A stretch of 64,000 nt of DNA, taken from the NCBI GenBank assembly GCA_040879965.1, contig JBBDJI010000012.1:124001-188000 (forward strand), written 5' to 3'. The position numbers and the translations under genes were made by a program. Shown here one piece after another: positions 26,205 to 35,122 of this stretch. The first letter of the stretch is position 1. The number at the start of each line of letters is the position of its first letter. This stretch comes from Candidatus Babeliales bacterium (GTDB lineage: Bacteria; Babelota; Babeliae; Babelales; JACPOV01). Below the pieces are notes generated by a model, which was not told the origin of the DNA, did not search any database, and was given only the letters and a program-made list of their open reading frames with translations.

Positions 26205-28658
26205 ATGAAAACAAAGGGTAATTTTTTTATATTTCTTGTATGCATGTTTTCCCTAATTTGGGAATTCCCTTTATATTCAAGGCAATATAAAAGAAAAAAG
26301 CAAGCAATACAAAATACAGAAAATAATATCTCTGCCAATAACGATGATGATTTCAAAATTAAATTTGCTCATATGGAACATAATCCCATGCAAGATATTA
26401 TATGCAAGCCATGCCTATCGCCTTATCCTTTAACCGCTACCGATGACCCTAATAATTTAATTGAAGTAAATTTAGAAAATACCGATTTAGCAAATTTATT
26501 AAATTGGATATCAGATACATTTGAGGTTAATTTTTTAACTGATGATGCCATTCAACCATTGCCCACTGGTGGTAAAACAGTAGCAGGCAATAAAATTACT
26601 TTTAAAACACATAAACCACTTACCAAAAAACAAGTATGGAATCTTTTTCTTACTTTTTTAGATTTTTTTGGATTTGGTCTTGTTGAAGGAACTATTCCAA
26701 ATCTTTATAAAGTAAGACCGACGGCAATAAATGCTCCAGGATCAGTAAATCGTTCACCCTTAGATTCATATATTAATATACATTGGGAAGATTTGCCTGA
26801 TAATGATACGCACATTCGTTATATATATTTTGTTCGTAATACAACACTTGCCACTATTCAAGGAATCGTTGATGCCTTCAGAAGTACTACTGCAACTTTA
26901 AAGCCCTTACAAGATCTTAATGCATTTGTGCTTACCGATAAAGCATCAAATATCCGTTCCTTAATGCAAATTGTTACTGAATTAGATTCCATTGCCTCAC
27001 CAGAAGCAATGTCAGTTCTCAAGCTAAAAAATGCCGATGCTGAAGATGTAGTAAAGCTTTACAATAATTTAACTAAATTTGAAGATCCTCGTGGCCTTGC
27101 TGCTCGAATTTTAGGGCCTAAAAAAACATCCCCTAGTGTATATTTTCCAGAAACAACTCGATTAATTGCAGAACGAAGAAATAATATATTGATTATTCTT
27201 GGCGATATAGAAAGCATTAAAAAAGTTGAAGAATTTATTATTAATCATATTGATGTTGAATTAAAAGTTCCTTATTCTCCGCTCTATGTTTATGAATTGC
27301 AATATGCAAGTGCTGGTGATATAGCAAGCATATTAACTGATGTTACTCGATTCGCTCAAGGCACTGCAGCTGCCCAAACAGGCGGTGTTCGTGAAGGTGA
27401 TAAATATTTACAGCCTATGACTTTTAAAGCAGAGCCCTCTGGCAATAGATTATTAATTAAAGCAGAAAAAGAAGATTATCTAAAAGTACGTGATATTATT
27501 AAACAATTAGATGTTAGACAACCACAAATAGCTATTGAAGTATTAATTGTAAATGTTATTTCTGCTGATAACAAAGAAATCGGTGTTCAAATCAGAAATA
27601 AAAATTCTAATACTATAAACGGTAGTCTTGATTTTCAAACATCTGGTTTTCCATTAGCTGGAGGTAACCGTGCAGCCCCTGTTATCAACCCAACAACTGG
27701 CAGTATCATGGCTGATTTGATTCAACTTGCACGAAATCAAACACCTGGCGCTACATTAATTTCAATTTCTAATGCCGCATCTGGTGTATGGGCAATTTTC
27801 AAATTATTACAAAACCACGCACATACCAATCTGATATCTAATCCATTCTTGATAACTACGAATAAGTATCAATCTGAAGTTTCCATTGGTGAAACCAGAC
27901 GTGTAATGACCGGTATTGTTAAAGGTGCTACTGATACTCCGGTATTCGATGATGTTACCGCAAACTTAACGCTTCGCATTACGCCGCAAATAAATACTAT
28001 TGGTATGATTAATCTAGAGATTAGTATTTCTATTGATAACTTCATTGATACTGCCGATCCAACAAGCGCAAATAGAAATACAAAAACAGTTGTAACTAAC
28101 GCCAATGTTGGCAATCAGCAGGTACTTGCACTCGGAGGACTTTTAGAAACAGTGCAAAATGAAAGCTTATCAAAAGTACCAATTTTGGGAGATATTCCAC
28201 TCGTTGGTTGGTTTTTCAAAAATAGAGTTAAAGTTAAAAGAAAAGATAATTTGTTAATATTTATTTCACCAAGAATTGTAGAACCCCGTCTTGCCGGTGG
28301 TATCAATCAATATACTAAAGACAAAGCAACAAGCGCTAAAGAAAGTTTATGTGGTTTACGTCATCCAGCAGAAATGCGAGATCCTATTCATAAATGGTTC
28401 TTTAACGATGTTATTAATGAAAACACGGAATATGTTGACAATTTCTTGGCAAAACAAAATCCAGAACAATGTATTGATATCCCTGAATCATTATATTGCC
28501 AAGAACCTTGCTTGGAAGTATCAAATTGTTGTATTGCGCAAAATGATGAATATGATAACCAATCAACTACAATAGCATTGGAGAATAGTAAACCAAAAAG
28601 CAAAAAAAGGTCTATTACCGAACTCGTACCACTTAACAATCAAGAGGTGGTTACATGA
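26205..28658 (+). CDS. gspD: GspD-like secretin, first copy
   Basis: Secretins form the outer-membrane channel of type II secretion. The 817-residue product has a signal peptide, an N0 domain (LENTDLANLLNWISDTFEVNF), N1-N3 ring modules (for example LNAFVLTDKASNIRSLMQIV) and the C-terminal secretin domain. That domain is marked by QIAIEVLIVNV, the VGWFFKNR turn and LLIFISPRIVEP. About 100 residues follow the secretin domain, with several Cys residues (CQEPCLEVSNCCIAQ), an unusual tail. Its stop overlaps the next start in ATGA. A second, related secretin ends the same operon. Confidence 0.9.
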   Translation: MKTKGNFFIFLVCMFSLIWEFPLYSRQYKRKKQAIQNTENNISANNDDDFKIKFAHMEHNPMQDIICKPCLSPYPLTATDDPNNLIEVNLENTDLANLLNWISDTFEVNFLTDDAIQPLPTGGKTVAGNKITFKTHKPLTKKQVWNLFLTFLDFFGFGLVEGTIPNLYKVRPTAINAPGSVNRSPLDSYINIHWEDLPDNDTHIRYIYFVRNTTLATIQGIVDAFRSTTATLKPLQDLNAFVLTDKASNIRSLMQIVTELDSIASPEAMSVLKLKNADAEDVVKLYNNLTKFEDPRGLAARILGPKKTSPSVYFPETTRLIAERRNNILIILGDIESIKKVEEFIINHIDVELKVPYSPLYVYELQYASAGDIASILTDVTRFAQGTAAAQTGGVREGDKYLQPMTFKAEPSGNRLLIKAEKEDYLKVRDIIKQLDVRQPQIAIEVLIVNVISADNKEIGVQIRNKNSNTINGSLDFQTSGFPLAGGNRAAPVINPTTGSIMADLIQLARNQTPGATLISISNAASGVWAIFKLLQNHAHTNLISNPFLITTNKYQSEVSIGETRRVMTGIVKGATDTPVFDDVTANLTLRITPQINTIGMINLEISISIDNFIDTADPTSANRNTKTVVTNANVGNQQVLALGGLLETVQNESLSKVPILGDIPLVGWFFKNRVKVKRKDNLLIFISPRIVEPRLAGGINQYTKDKATSAKESLCGLRHPAEMRDPIHKWFFNDVINENTEYVDNFLAKQNPEQCIDIPESLYCQEPCLEVSNCCIAQNDEYDNQSTTIALENSKPKSKKRSITELVPLNNQEVVT

Positions 28659-30271
28659 TTATTGATATTTTTGTACCAGAAAAATTTGGCACTTATTATG
28701 TAATTCCTAAGCGAATATTAGGATTTGATCTTTCAAAAACATATGTATATGCTTCTCAACTTTATCTTTCTGGTCAAGAAATTATCTTAGAAAAATTTTA
28801 TCAGGAGCAATTAGATACCAACCTTACTCGTCCTTATAGTGAACGGGTAAGTGAAGCTATAAAAAAAATAATTGATAAAACTGGCAATTATGATGTTATT
28901 AAAACATCTTTATCAAGTTCAGTTGTTATGTTTAAAGAATTACAGCTTCCTTTTAGCAATCCAGAAAAAATCGCTTTAATTATTAATTATGAAGTAGAAT
29001 CATATCTACCTTTTCCTATTGATACTGCAATTATTGATTTTATCATTACTGAATCTAATGAATCGGAAAATACTGCCGTTGTTATGGTTGCTGCTGTGCA
29101 AAAACAATATATTGCCGAGCATTTAAGTTATTTTGAAAGCGCTGGTCTTAATCCTAACAAAGTTACCGTTGATCTTTTTGATTTATATGCACTGTACAAA
29201 GAAATTCCATCCTATACTCAAAAAAATGAAACGGTTGCATTAATTGATATAGAATTTAATGTTACGCGAATCGCTTTTATAGCAAAAGGGCAACTTAAAT
29301 CGATTAGAACATTGCCTAAAGGCATTGTCTCTATCACTAAAAATATCGCTCAATTGCAGGAAATCTCAAATGCACAAGCCTTAGAAGACATTATACGTTT
29401 TGGCGTTGAAAGATATGATAGCCCTGATTTTGAAAAATCTATCAAAGAAGCATTTAATAATTATTTTAAAGACATAAAATTTACCTTGCAATCATTTTTA
29501 ACTCAGGCTTCCTCAGATCAAAAATTTGATCGAATCTTATTGCTGGGCAAAGGAGCAGAAATTAATAAAATTGATAATTTTATATCAAAATCCCTTGATA
29601 TTCAATGCAATTTATTTGATGGAAATGCGTTAATCAAAATCCCATCAGTAATTTTAAAAAATAGTACTAGAATTCCAAGATCAAATATAATGAGTTTAAG
29701 TACCGCTTATCCAAGTACAATAACTGAACATTTTAATTTATTAAAAGAAGAATTTGCACCATCAAAAGCATATGAGTTTAATAAAAAATTCTTGACAGCA
29801 ATTACTCTTTTATCCTTTATCTTTTTAGCTTTATTTACACATAATTATTTACAACAAAGAAAACTAAAAAAAACAATATCTACTATGGAAAGAGAAGTAA
29901 TAAGCACCTTAAACCAACAAGATCTTTCTGAAGAAAAAAACTTAAGTAAAGCAATTGAGGAAGCAGAAGATAAGGTAGCAAAAGAAGAAGAACTTTGGTT
30001 CGCTTTTTCACGTCAGAGAAGATTTTCTTTTTTGAAAACATTACAAGATTTAAGTATGGCAATTGATCGAAAAAGTACAGGCTTAGATTTAAAAAAGTTA
30101 ATTATAACACCTAATGAGCTTACTTTTGAAGGCGAAGTAAGAGGTTTTGAAGAATTGAAAGTATTAGAACGAGAATTACGAGAATCAAATCTTTTCCAGA
30201 CTGTACCAACCCTACAAGAATTAAAGTTTAGTGAAAAATTACTTCTCAAGAAAAATGGAGAAGAATCATAA
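28655..30271 (+). CDS. GspL-like (PilM-PilN fusion) platform protein
   Basis: The product is 538 residues. The first 350 have the actin-like ATPase fold of PilM and cytoplasmic GspL (ILGFDLSKTYVYA, VALIDIEFNVTRIAF, ILLLGKGAEINKI). A single transmembrane helix (about 372-392) follows, then a coiled coil and a PilN-like ferredoxin-type periplasmic domain. GspL has this same order, so it may be GspL or a PilM/PilN fusion; the two are homologous. It is coupled to both neighbours by ATGA and TAATG overlaps, with GAGGTGG before its start. It would recruit the GspE ATPase, which is not in this window. Confidence 0.75.
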   Translation: MIIDIFVPEKFGTYYVIPKRILGFDLSKTYVYASQLYLSGQEIILEKFYQEQLDTNLTRPYSERVSEAIKKIIDKTGNYDVIKTSLSSSVVMFKELQLPFSNPEKIALIINYEVESYLPFPIDTAIIDFIITESNESENTAVVMVAAVQKQYIAEHLSYFESAGLNPNKVTVDLFDLYALYKEIPSYTQKNETVALIDIEFNVTRIAFIAKGQLKSIRTLPKGIVSITKNIAQLQEISNAQALEDIIRFGVERYDSPDFEKSIKEAFNNYFKDIKFTLQSFLTQASSDQKFDRILLLGKGAEINKIDNFISKSLDIQCNLFDGNALIKIPSVILKNSTRIPRSNIMSLSTAYPSTITEHFNLLKEEFAPSKAYEFNKKFLTAITLLSFIFLALFTHNYLQQRKLKKTISTMEREVISTLNQQDLSEEKNLSKAIEEAEDKVAKEEELWFAFSRQRRFSFLKTLQDLSMAIDRKSTGLDLKKLIITPNELTFEGEVRGFEELKVLERELRESNLFQTVPTLQELKFSEKLLLKKNGEES

Positions 30272-30837
30272 TGATAGTACTTGATCAAATTCGTCAATTT
30301 ATTCTTAATCTTGATTCTAAGCAGTTTCAACGATATCTTATTATAATTTTAAGTATTATACTTTGTTTAATAGGTATTGTTATTTATCGTTATTATAGTT
30401 CAATTTCTTTTTATAAAAAACGCATTTATCAGATTAATCAACAACGCCGAACCGTAAAAGAAATTTTAGAGCGATTTGAAATAGTAAAAAAACAACAAAC
30501 GGAAGTAAATACACTTCTTGAAAAAGACAGAGACTTTAAAATTGCTGGCTATTTTAATAATGTAATAAATAAGCTAGGGATTTCTCAAAATAAAACGAGA
30601 GAGCCTGAAACTTCTTCCGAAGAACTTGATAATGGATACACTGAAATAAAATTATTTGCAAGTTTTTCTAATATGAATATGCAAAGATTAACAGAATTAT
30701 TGGATACACTTGAACAAAATGAACGAATTTACACCAAAGAAATTGAAGTATACAAGCCTGATCAAGAAGCAACTATAAATATTAATATTCTTATAGCTAC
30801 GCTTGAACCTAAAACTGAATTAGAATTGACGGAGTAA
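30271..30837 (+). CDS. GspM/PilO-like platform protein
   Basis: The product is 188 residues. A short N-terminus precedes one transmembrane helix (about 24-42), a coiled coil (about 50-85) and a C-terminal alpha/beta domain. This is the GspM/PilO plan and resembles the PilO-like protein at 4526-5089 in architecture. The start overlaps the GspL-like stop (TAATG). In the complex it would pair with the GspL-like protein in the periplasm. Identification rests on architecture and operon position. Confidence 0.65.
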   Translation: MIVLDQIRQFILNLDSKQFQRYLIIILSIILCLIGIVIYRYYSSISFYKKRIYQINQQRRTVKEILERFEIVKKQQTEVNTLLEKDRDFKIAGYFNNVINKLGISQNKTREPETSSEELDNGYTEIKLFASFSNMNMQRLTELLDTLEQNERIYTKEIEVYKPDQEATININILIATLEPKTELELTE

Positions 30838-30845
30838 AGAACTCT

Positions 30846-33266
30846 ATGAAAAAAAATATCTTATTGTTTCTCTTTTTGTTTATTTTTAATTTTTCTTTCG
30901 GTCAAGAAGAAATAAAAAAAGAAAATGAACAATCATTAAAAATTAACACTAATCATAGAAAAAAATTTCTTTTTAATTTTACAGACAAACCTTTAGTTGA
31001 ACTTATTAATGAATTAGCAGCAGAAAAAAAGGTAAATATTGTTTTGCCTCAAGGTGCTCTTGCTATTCAGCCAACTACAAAAGTGACCATGCATTTTCAA
31101 AATCCAATGAATATGAAAGATGCTTGGAAACAATTGATGGCCATTCTAGAGCTTGCAGGCTATACTATCGAGCCAGCGGCCAATATGCTGCATGTAAAAA
31201 AAATTGATCAAAATATAAACCGAGAACCACTTGATGTTTATATTGATATTCCTTTTAATGAGTTACCTGATACTGCACAAGTAATTAGAGCACTCTTTTA
31301 CCTTAAAAATTTAAGTTTAAAAGCAAATTGGAATGATCTAAATGCCATGCTTAAAGATATGTTATCACAAACTGCTGATATTCGTGCTGATATAAAAACA
31401 AATTCAATTATTTTAACTGATAAGGCAAATAATATTAAAGGAGTAATGAAAATTATCAATGAATTAGATAAAGGTGGCATGAAAGATAGCATTCAAGTAT
31501 TACCTTTATATTATGTATCGGCACAAGTAATTGATGACCTTTTTAATAAGCAAATGCTTGCACCAAAACAACAACCTACTGCTGGTGCTCCTGCCGTTTC
31601 TGATCAAGCCTCATACTTTCCAAAGAACACAAGGGTTTTAGGCATAGAACATACCAACTCTTTAGTAATCATGGGAAGCCCTTATGCTATTGATGCCGTT
31701 AAAGATTTTATTTTTAAATATATTGATCGTCCATTAGAATCTGGTGAATCAATTTTACATGTTTACGAATTGCAATACTTAAATGCGCAAGAATTTGCTC
31801 CAATTTTACAACAAATGGTTTCTCCAGCTCAAGAAGGACAAGCAGCAGGAAGAGTTGAAACTGGTCCAAAGCAATATTTTAAAGATGTAAGAGTAACAGC
31901 TGAGATTACCCGTGAAACTATGGAACGAATAATGCCTACTACTCCAGGTGGCCAAGCGGTAACTGGAGCTCCACAACCAATTACTGAAGGTGCTCGTCTG
32001 GGCGGCAATCGTTTAATTATCGCTGCACGCAAAAAAGATTGGCTTCGTATAAAAAAATTAATTGAAGACCTTGATAAGCCGCAACCCCAAGTTGCACTTG
32101 AAGTACTTGTTGTTGACGTAATACTGGATAATAATCGGTTACTTGGCCATCAAATGCGTGATACAAAAGGATTCGATCATAGCATTTCTGACAACCTTCA
32201 TTTTCAAGTAGCTGGTTTAAACCAACCAATTTTAAGTGAAGCTTTTCAAGATGATGGTTTATTGCCAGCTGGTAGCTTGCCCGCAAATGCTTTAATGTCT
32301 AATTTATTACGTCCTGGTTCTTTAGGAAATTCAAGTGAAGGTGTACCTCAAAACTTAGCAAATGTTGCTACCCCAGGATCTTTAATTATCTCTTTAGATG
32401 ATGCTAATTCAAATGGAGTGTGGAGTGTATGGCAAATTTTAAATAGATATATGAATACTACTATCCTCGCGCAACCATTTATTATCACTAAAAATCATAA
32501 ACAAGCGACCGTAACCATCACTCAACAAAGACTATTAGAAGGTGATGCTGATACTTCTAATGTTGCAGTTAAGGTTAACTTTCAATGGGTAACAGCAGCT
32601 CTTACTGTTGATATATTACCGCATATTAGCTCATCTAATAATGTAAATTTGCAAATTACTATTAATGTAAATGAATTTGCGAGTGAAACACAAAATAACA
32701 GGATCACTAGATTAATTCAAACAAATGCAAATATTGGTGATAAACAAATATTAGCAATTGGTGGCTTGACTAGAACACAAGAAAGTATTTCCACCGATGA
32801 AACACCCTTATTGGGAAAAATTCCAATTTTAGGATGGTTTTTTAAAAGAGAAGTAAAAAATAAAGAAAAGAATAATTTAGTTATTTTTATTTCACCTACC
32901 ATTATAGAGCCAAAATTAAAAGGTGGTACTGATATGTATACTGATCGCAAGCTAGACCTTGCCAAAGACAATCTTAATGAATATTTAAATTTTGAAAACT
33001 TAAAGGATCCAATTACACGATGGTTCTTTAAACCAGATGTTTGTTTAGGTGAAAAAACAATTGCTAAGTATCGAGAAACTACATTGCAAGAATTTGATCA
33101 AAATGAAATGATGATGGCAAGAAATAATACTGAAATGGCACCTAAAAATAGTTTTAATCTTGCTGATCAAAGCAAAGAAACGAATGAATTGAAAAAACTA
33201 ATTGAGCATGAAGAAAATCCACTTCTTACTCAAGCAAATCCTGCGCAAGCTGATCCTCAATCGTGA
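30846..33266 (+). CDS. GspD-like secretin, second copy
   Basis: The product is 806 residues with the same module order as the first secretin: signal peptide, N0 (FTDKPLVELINELAAEKKVNIVL), N1-N3 modules and the secretin domain. The secretin domain shows QVALEVLVVDV, the IPILGWFFKRE turn and NLVIFISPTIIEP. It lies eight bases after the GspM-like gene, so both secretins belong to one operon. The C-terminal tail differs from copy one (Asn/Gln-rich, no Cys cluster). The last 41 bases overlap the 3' end of enolase on the other strand. The two secretins may form alternative or mixed pores; this is inference. Confidence 0.88.
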   Translation: MKKNILLFLFLFIFNFSFGQEEIKKENEQSLKINTNHRKKFLFNFTDKPLVELINELAAEKKVNIVLPQGALAIQPTTKVTMHFQNPMNMKDAWKQLMAILELAGYTIEPAANMLHVKKIDQNINREPLDVYIDIPFNELPDTAQVIRALFYLKNLSLKANWNDLNAMLKDMLSQTADIRADIKTNSIILTDKANNIKGVMKIINELDKGGMKDSIQVLPLYYVSAQVIDDLFNKQMLAPKQQPTAGAPAVSDQASYFPKNTRVLGIEHTNSLVIMGSPYAIDAVKDFIFKYIDRPLESGESILHVYELQYLNAQEFAPILQQMVSPAQEGQAAGRVETGPKQYFKDVRVTAEITRETMERIMPTTPGGQAVTGAPQPITEGARLGGNRLIIAARKKDWLRIKKLIEDLDKPQPQVALEVLVVDVILDNNRLLGHQMRDTKGFDHSISDNLHFQVAGLNQPILSEAFQDDGLLPAGSLPANALMSNLLRPGSLGNSSEGVPQNLANVATPGSLIISLDDANSNGVWSVWQILNRYMNTTILAQPFIITKNHKQATVTITQQRLLEGDADTSNVAVKVNFQWVTAALTVDILPHISSSNNVNLQITINVNEFASETQNNRITRLIQTNANIGDKQILAIGGLTRTQESISTDETPLLGKIPILGWFFKREVKNKEKNNLVIFISPTIIEPKLKGGTDMYTDRKLDLAKDNLNEYLNFENLKDPITRWFFKPDVCLGEKTIAKYRETTLQEFDQNEMMMARNNTEMAPKNSFNLADQSKETNELKKLIEHEENPLLTQANPAQADPQS

Positions 33267-34473
33267 GAAGCCGATTATATTTTGCAAGTCGTTCGCCACG
33301 CATGCAACCTCCTGCTTTAATCTGACCAGCGCTGGAACCAACTGCAAGATCTGCAATGAATGAATCATTAGTTTCTCCTGATCTATGAGAAATAATAATA
33401 CCAAGATTATATTCTTTACAGAGCTGGATTGATTGTAAGGTTTCAGTAACTGTTCCTACTTGATTTGGTTTAATTATTGCTGCATTAGCAGCTTGGATCA
33501 TGCTACCTTGATAAATTCTTTCGGGATTTGTTGCAAAAAGATCATCACCAACAATTTGAATTTTATCCCCTAATTTCGCTGTCATTTCAATCCATGCATC
33601 CCAATCATCTTCAGCAAATGGGTCTTCTATTGAACAAATTGGATATGACTCGATAAATTTTTCATATAGGTTCTGTAACTCGATTGAATTAAGAGCAGTA
33701 TCTTTCCATTGATATATTTTTTTATCTATATCATAAAATTGAGATGCTGCTACATCAATCGCAATCTTAAAAACCTCTTTTCCACCTAATTTATTGATTA
33801 CATTTATTAATAAATCAAATACTTGTGTATCATCTTCAAATAATGGTGCATAACCACCTTCATCACCTATGCAAACCATTTTCTCAATACGATAAACCTC
33901 TTCTTTTAATACATGGTTAAATTCTATACCAATTTCTAGGGCTTCGCGAAAACTTCGGGCTCCGACCGGCATAATCATAAATTCTTGAATACGTAATCGA
34001 TTTCTTGCATGCTTACCACCATTTATAAAGTTAAAAAGAGGAAGCGGCAATAATAATGTTTCTAAATCACATAATTGTGCAATAAGTTCATAAGGTTCGA
34101 CTTCTAGTAAAATTGCTTGTGCTTTAAGTACTGCTATGCTTACCGCAAGCATGGCATTAGCGCCTAAGTTTTTTTTATAATCAGTTCCATCTAGTTGTAA
34201 TATTAATTGATCAGTATTCACTACATCAGGTTGTTGACCAATAATAACGGGTGCAATAATTGTTTCAATATTATTAATTGCTTTTTTTACTCCTAAACCC
34301 ATCAATCGTTTTTCATTATCACGTAATTCATAGGCTTCATATTTTCCTTTTGATAGGCCAGAAGGGACCGATGCGGTTATCAAAATCTCATAATCTAACG
34401 TTAAATGACACTCAATTGTTGGTATTCCTCTTGAATCAAAAATTTCATATGCCTGCAATTTAGTTATTTTCAC
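33226..34473 (-). CDS. eno: Enolase, divergent
   Basis: Enolase converts 2-phosphoglycerate to phosphoenolpyruvate. The 415-residue product keeps the key blocks: PSGLSKGKYEAYELRD, NGGKHARN, EFMIMPVG, GDEGGYAP, AIDVAAS, SIEDPFAEDDW, GDDLFATN, IIKPNQVGT, ISHRSGETND and GQIKAGG. Some usually fixed positions differ: SGAST is SGLSK, and the GG following AIK-type loops reads GGCMRGER rather than GAPCRSER. Metal and catalytic residues appear kept, so activity is likely. The 3' end overlaps the second secretin gene by 41 bases, tail to tail. The tpiA gene lies 12 kb away, consistent with a glycolytic remnant. Confidence 0.93.
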   Translation of the reverse strand: MKITKLQAYEIFDSRGIPTIECHLTLDYEILITASVPSGLSKGKYEAYELRDNEKRLMGLGVKKAINNIETIIAPVIIGQQPDVVNTDQLILQLDGTDYKKNLGANAMLAVSIAVLKAQAILLEVEPYELIAQLCDLETLLLPLPLFNFINGGKHARNRLRIQEFMIMPVGARSFREALEIGIEFNHVLKEEVYRIEKMVCIGDEGGYAPLFEDDTQVFDLLINVINKLGGKEVFKIAIDVAASQFYDIDKKIYQWKDTALNSIELQNLYEKFIESYPICSIEDPFAEDDWDAWIEMTAKLGDKIQIVGDDLFATNPERIYQGSMIQAANAAIIKPNQVGTVTETLQSIQLCKEYNLGIIISHRSGETNDSFIADLAVGSSAGQIKAGGCMRGERLAKYNRLLTIEDQLAQDLLE

Positions 34474-34567
34474 ATAATCCCTTTAGAATTTATTAGGATA
34501 CTTCTTTTTCAATGTATCAATTGTCCTATCTATTCTCAATCAAACTAATTGTATTTAATCAAAACCG

Positions 34568-34596
34568 TTGCTAAAATCAATCTCTTTTATTAAAAT
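34568..34596 (+). promoter_or_regulatory. Promoter of the Dps gene
   Basis: TTGCTA (34568-34573), a 17-base spacer and TAAAAT (34591-34596) lie 38 bases before the Dps start, in the divergent gap with enolase. Confidence 0.45.
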
Positions 34597-34634
34597 TTTA
34601 ACTATTATGCAAAAATAAAAAAAAAGGGAATATT

Positions 34635-35102
34635 ATGATCGATATTGGAATCCCAGAAAATAATCGTAAAGAAATAACAATAAAACTTAATGTATTGCTT
34701 GCAAATGAATATATTCTTTACACTAAAACATTAAATTATCATTGGAATATTGTTAGTAGAGATTTTGGTGCATTACATAAGTTTTTCGAAAATCAATATG
34801 AAGAACTGTTTGATATAATCGATGCTGTTGCTGAACGAGTAAGATCTCTGGGATTTAAAGCATATGGCACTTTAAAAGAATTTATCGAAAATACTACTCT
34901 TGCAGAATATCCTGGCAAATACCCTGATGATCGCACTATGATTGAACATCTATTAAAAGACCATGAAACTATTATAAAGCAGTTACGACAAGATGCTGAC
35001 TTAACAATGGATCTTAATGATATTGGTACCAATAATTTTCTGACCGATATTTTGGAAAAGCATGAAAAAATGGCTTGGATGCTCAGAGCTCATTTAGATT
35101 AA
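34635..35102 (+). CDS. dps: Dps-family ferritin-like protein
   Basis: Dps proteins form 12-subunit shells that oxidise and store iron and protect DNA from peroxide. The 155-residue product shows the inter-subunit ferroxidase site: His36 in NYHWNIV, His48 in ALHKFFENQYEELFDIIDAVAER, and Asp63 and Glu67 in the same helix. The length is normal. The start follows AAAGGGAATATT. The N-terminus is short and only weakly basic, so strong DNA binding is uncertain. The next gene begins 20 bases later and could be co-transcribed. Confidence 0.92.
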   Translation: MIDIGIPENNRKEITIKLNVLLANEYILYTKTLNYHWNIVSRDFGALHKFFENQYEELFDIIDAVAERVRSLGFKAYGTLKEFIENTTLAEYPGKYPDDRTMIEHLLKDHETIIKQLRQDADLTMDLNDIGTNNFLTDILEKHEKMAWMLRAHLD

Positions 35103-35122
35103 ATTCAAAAAAAGAGAATTGC

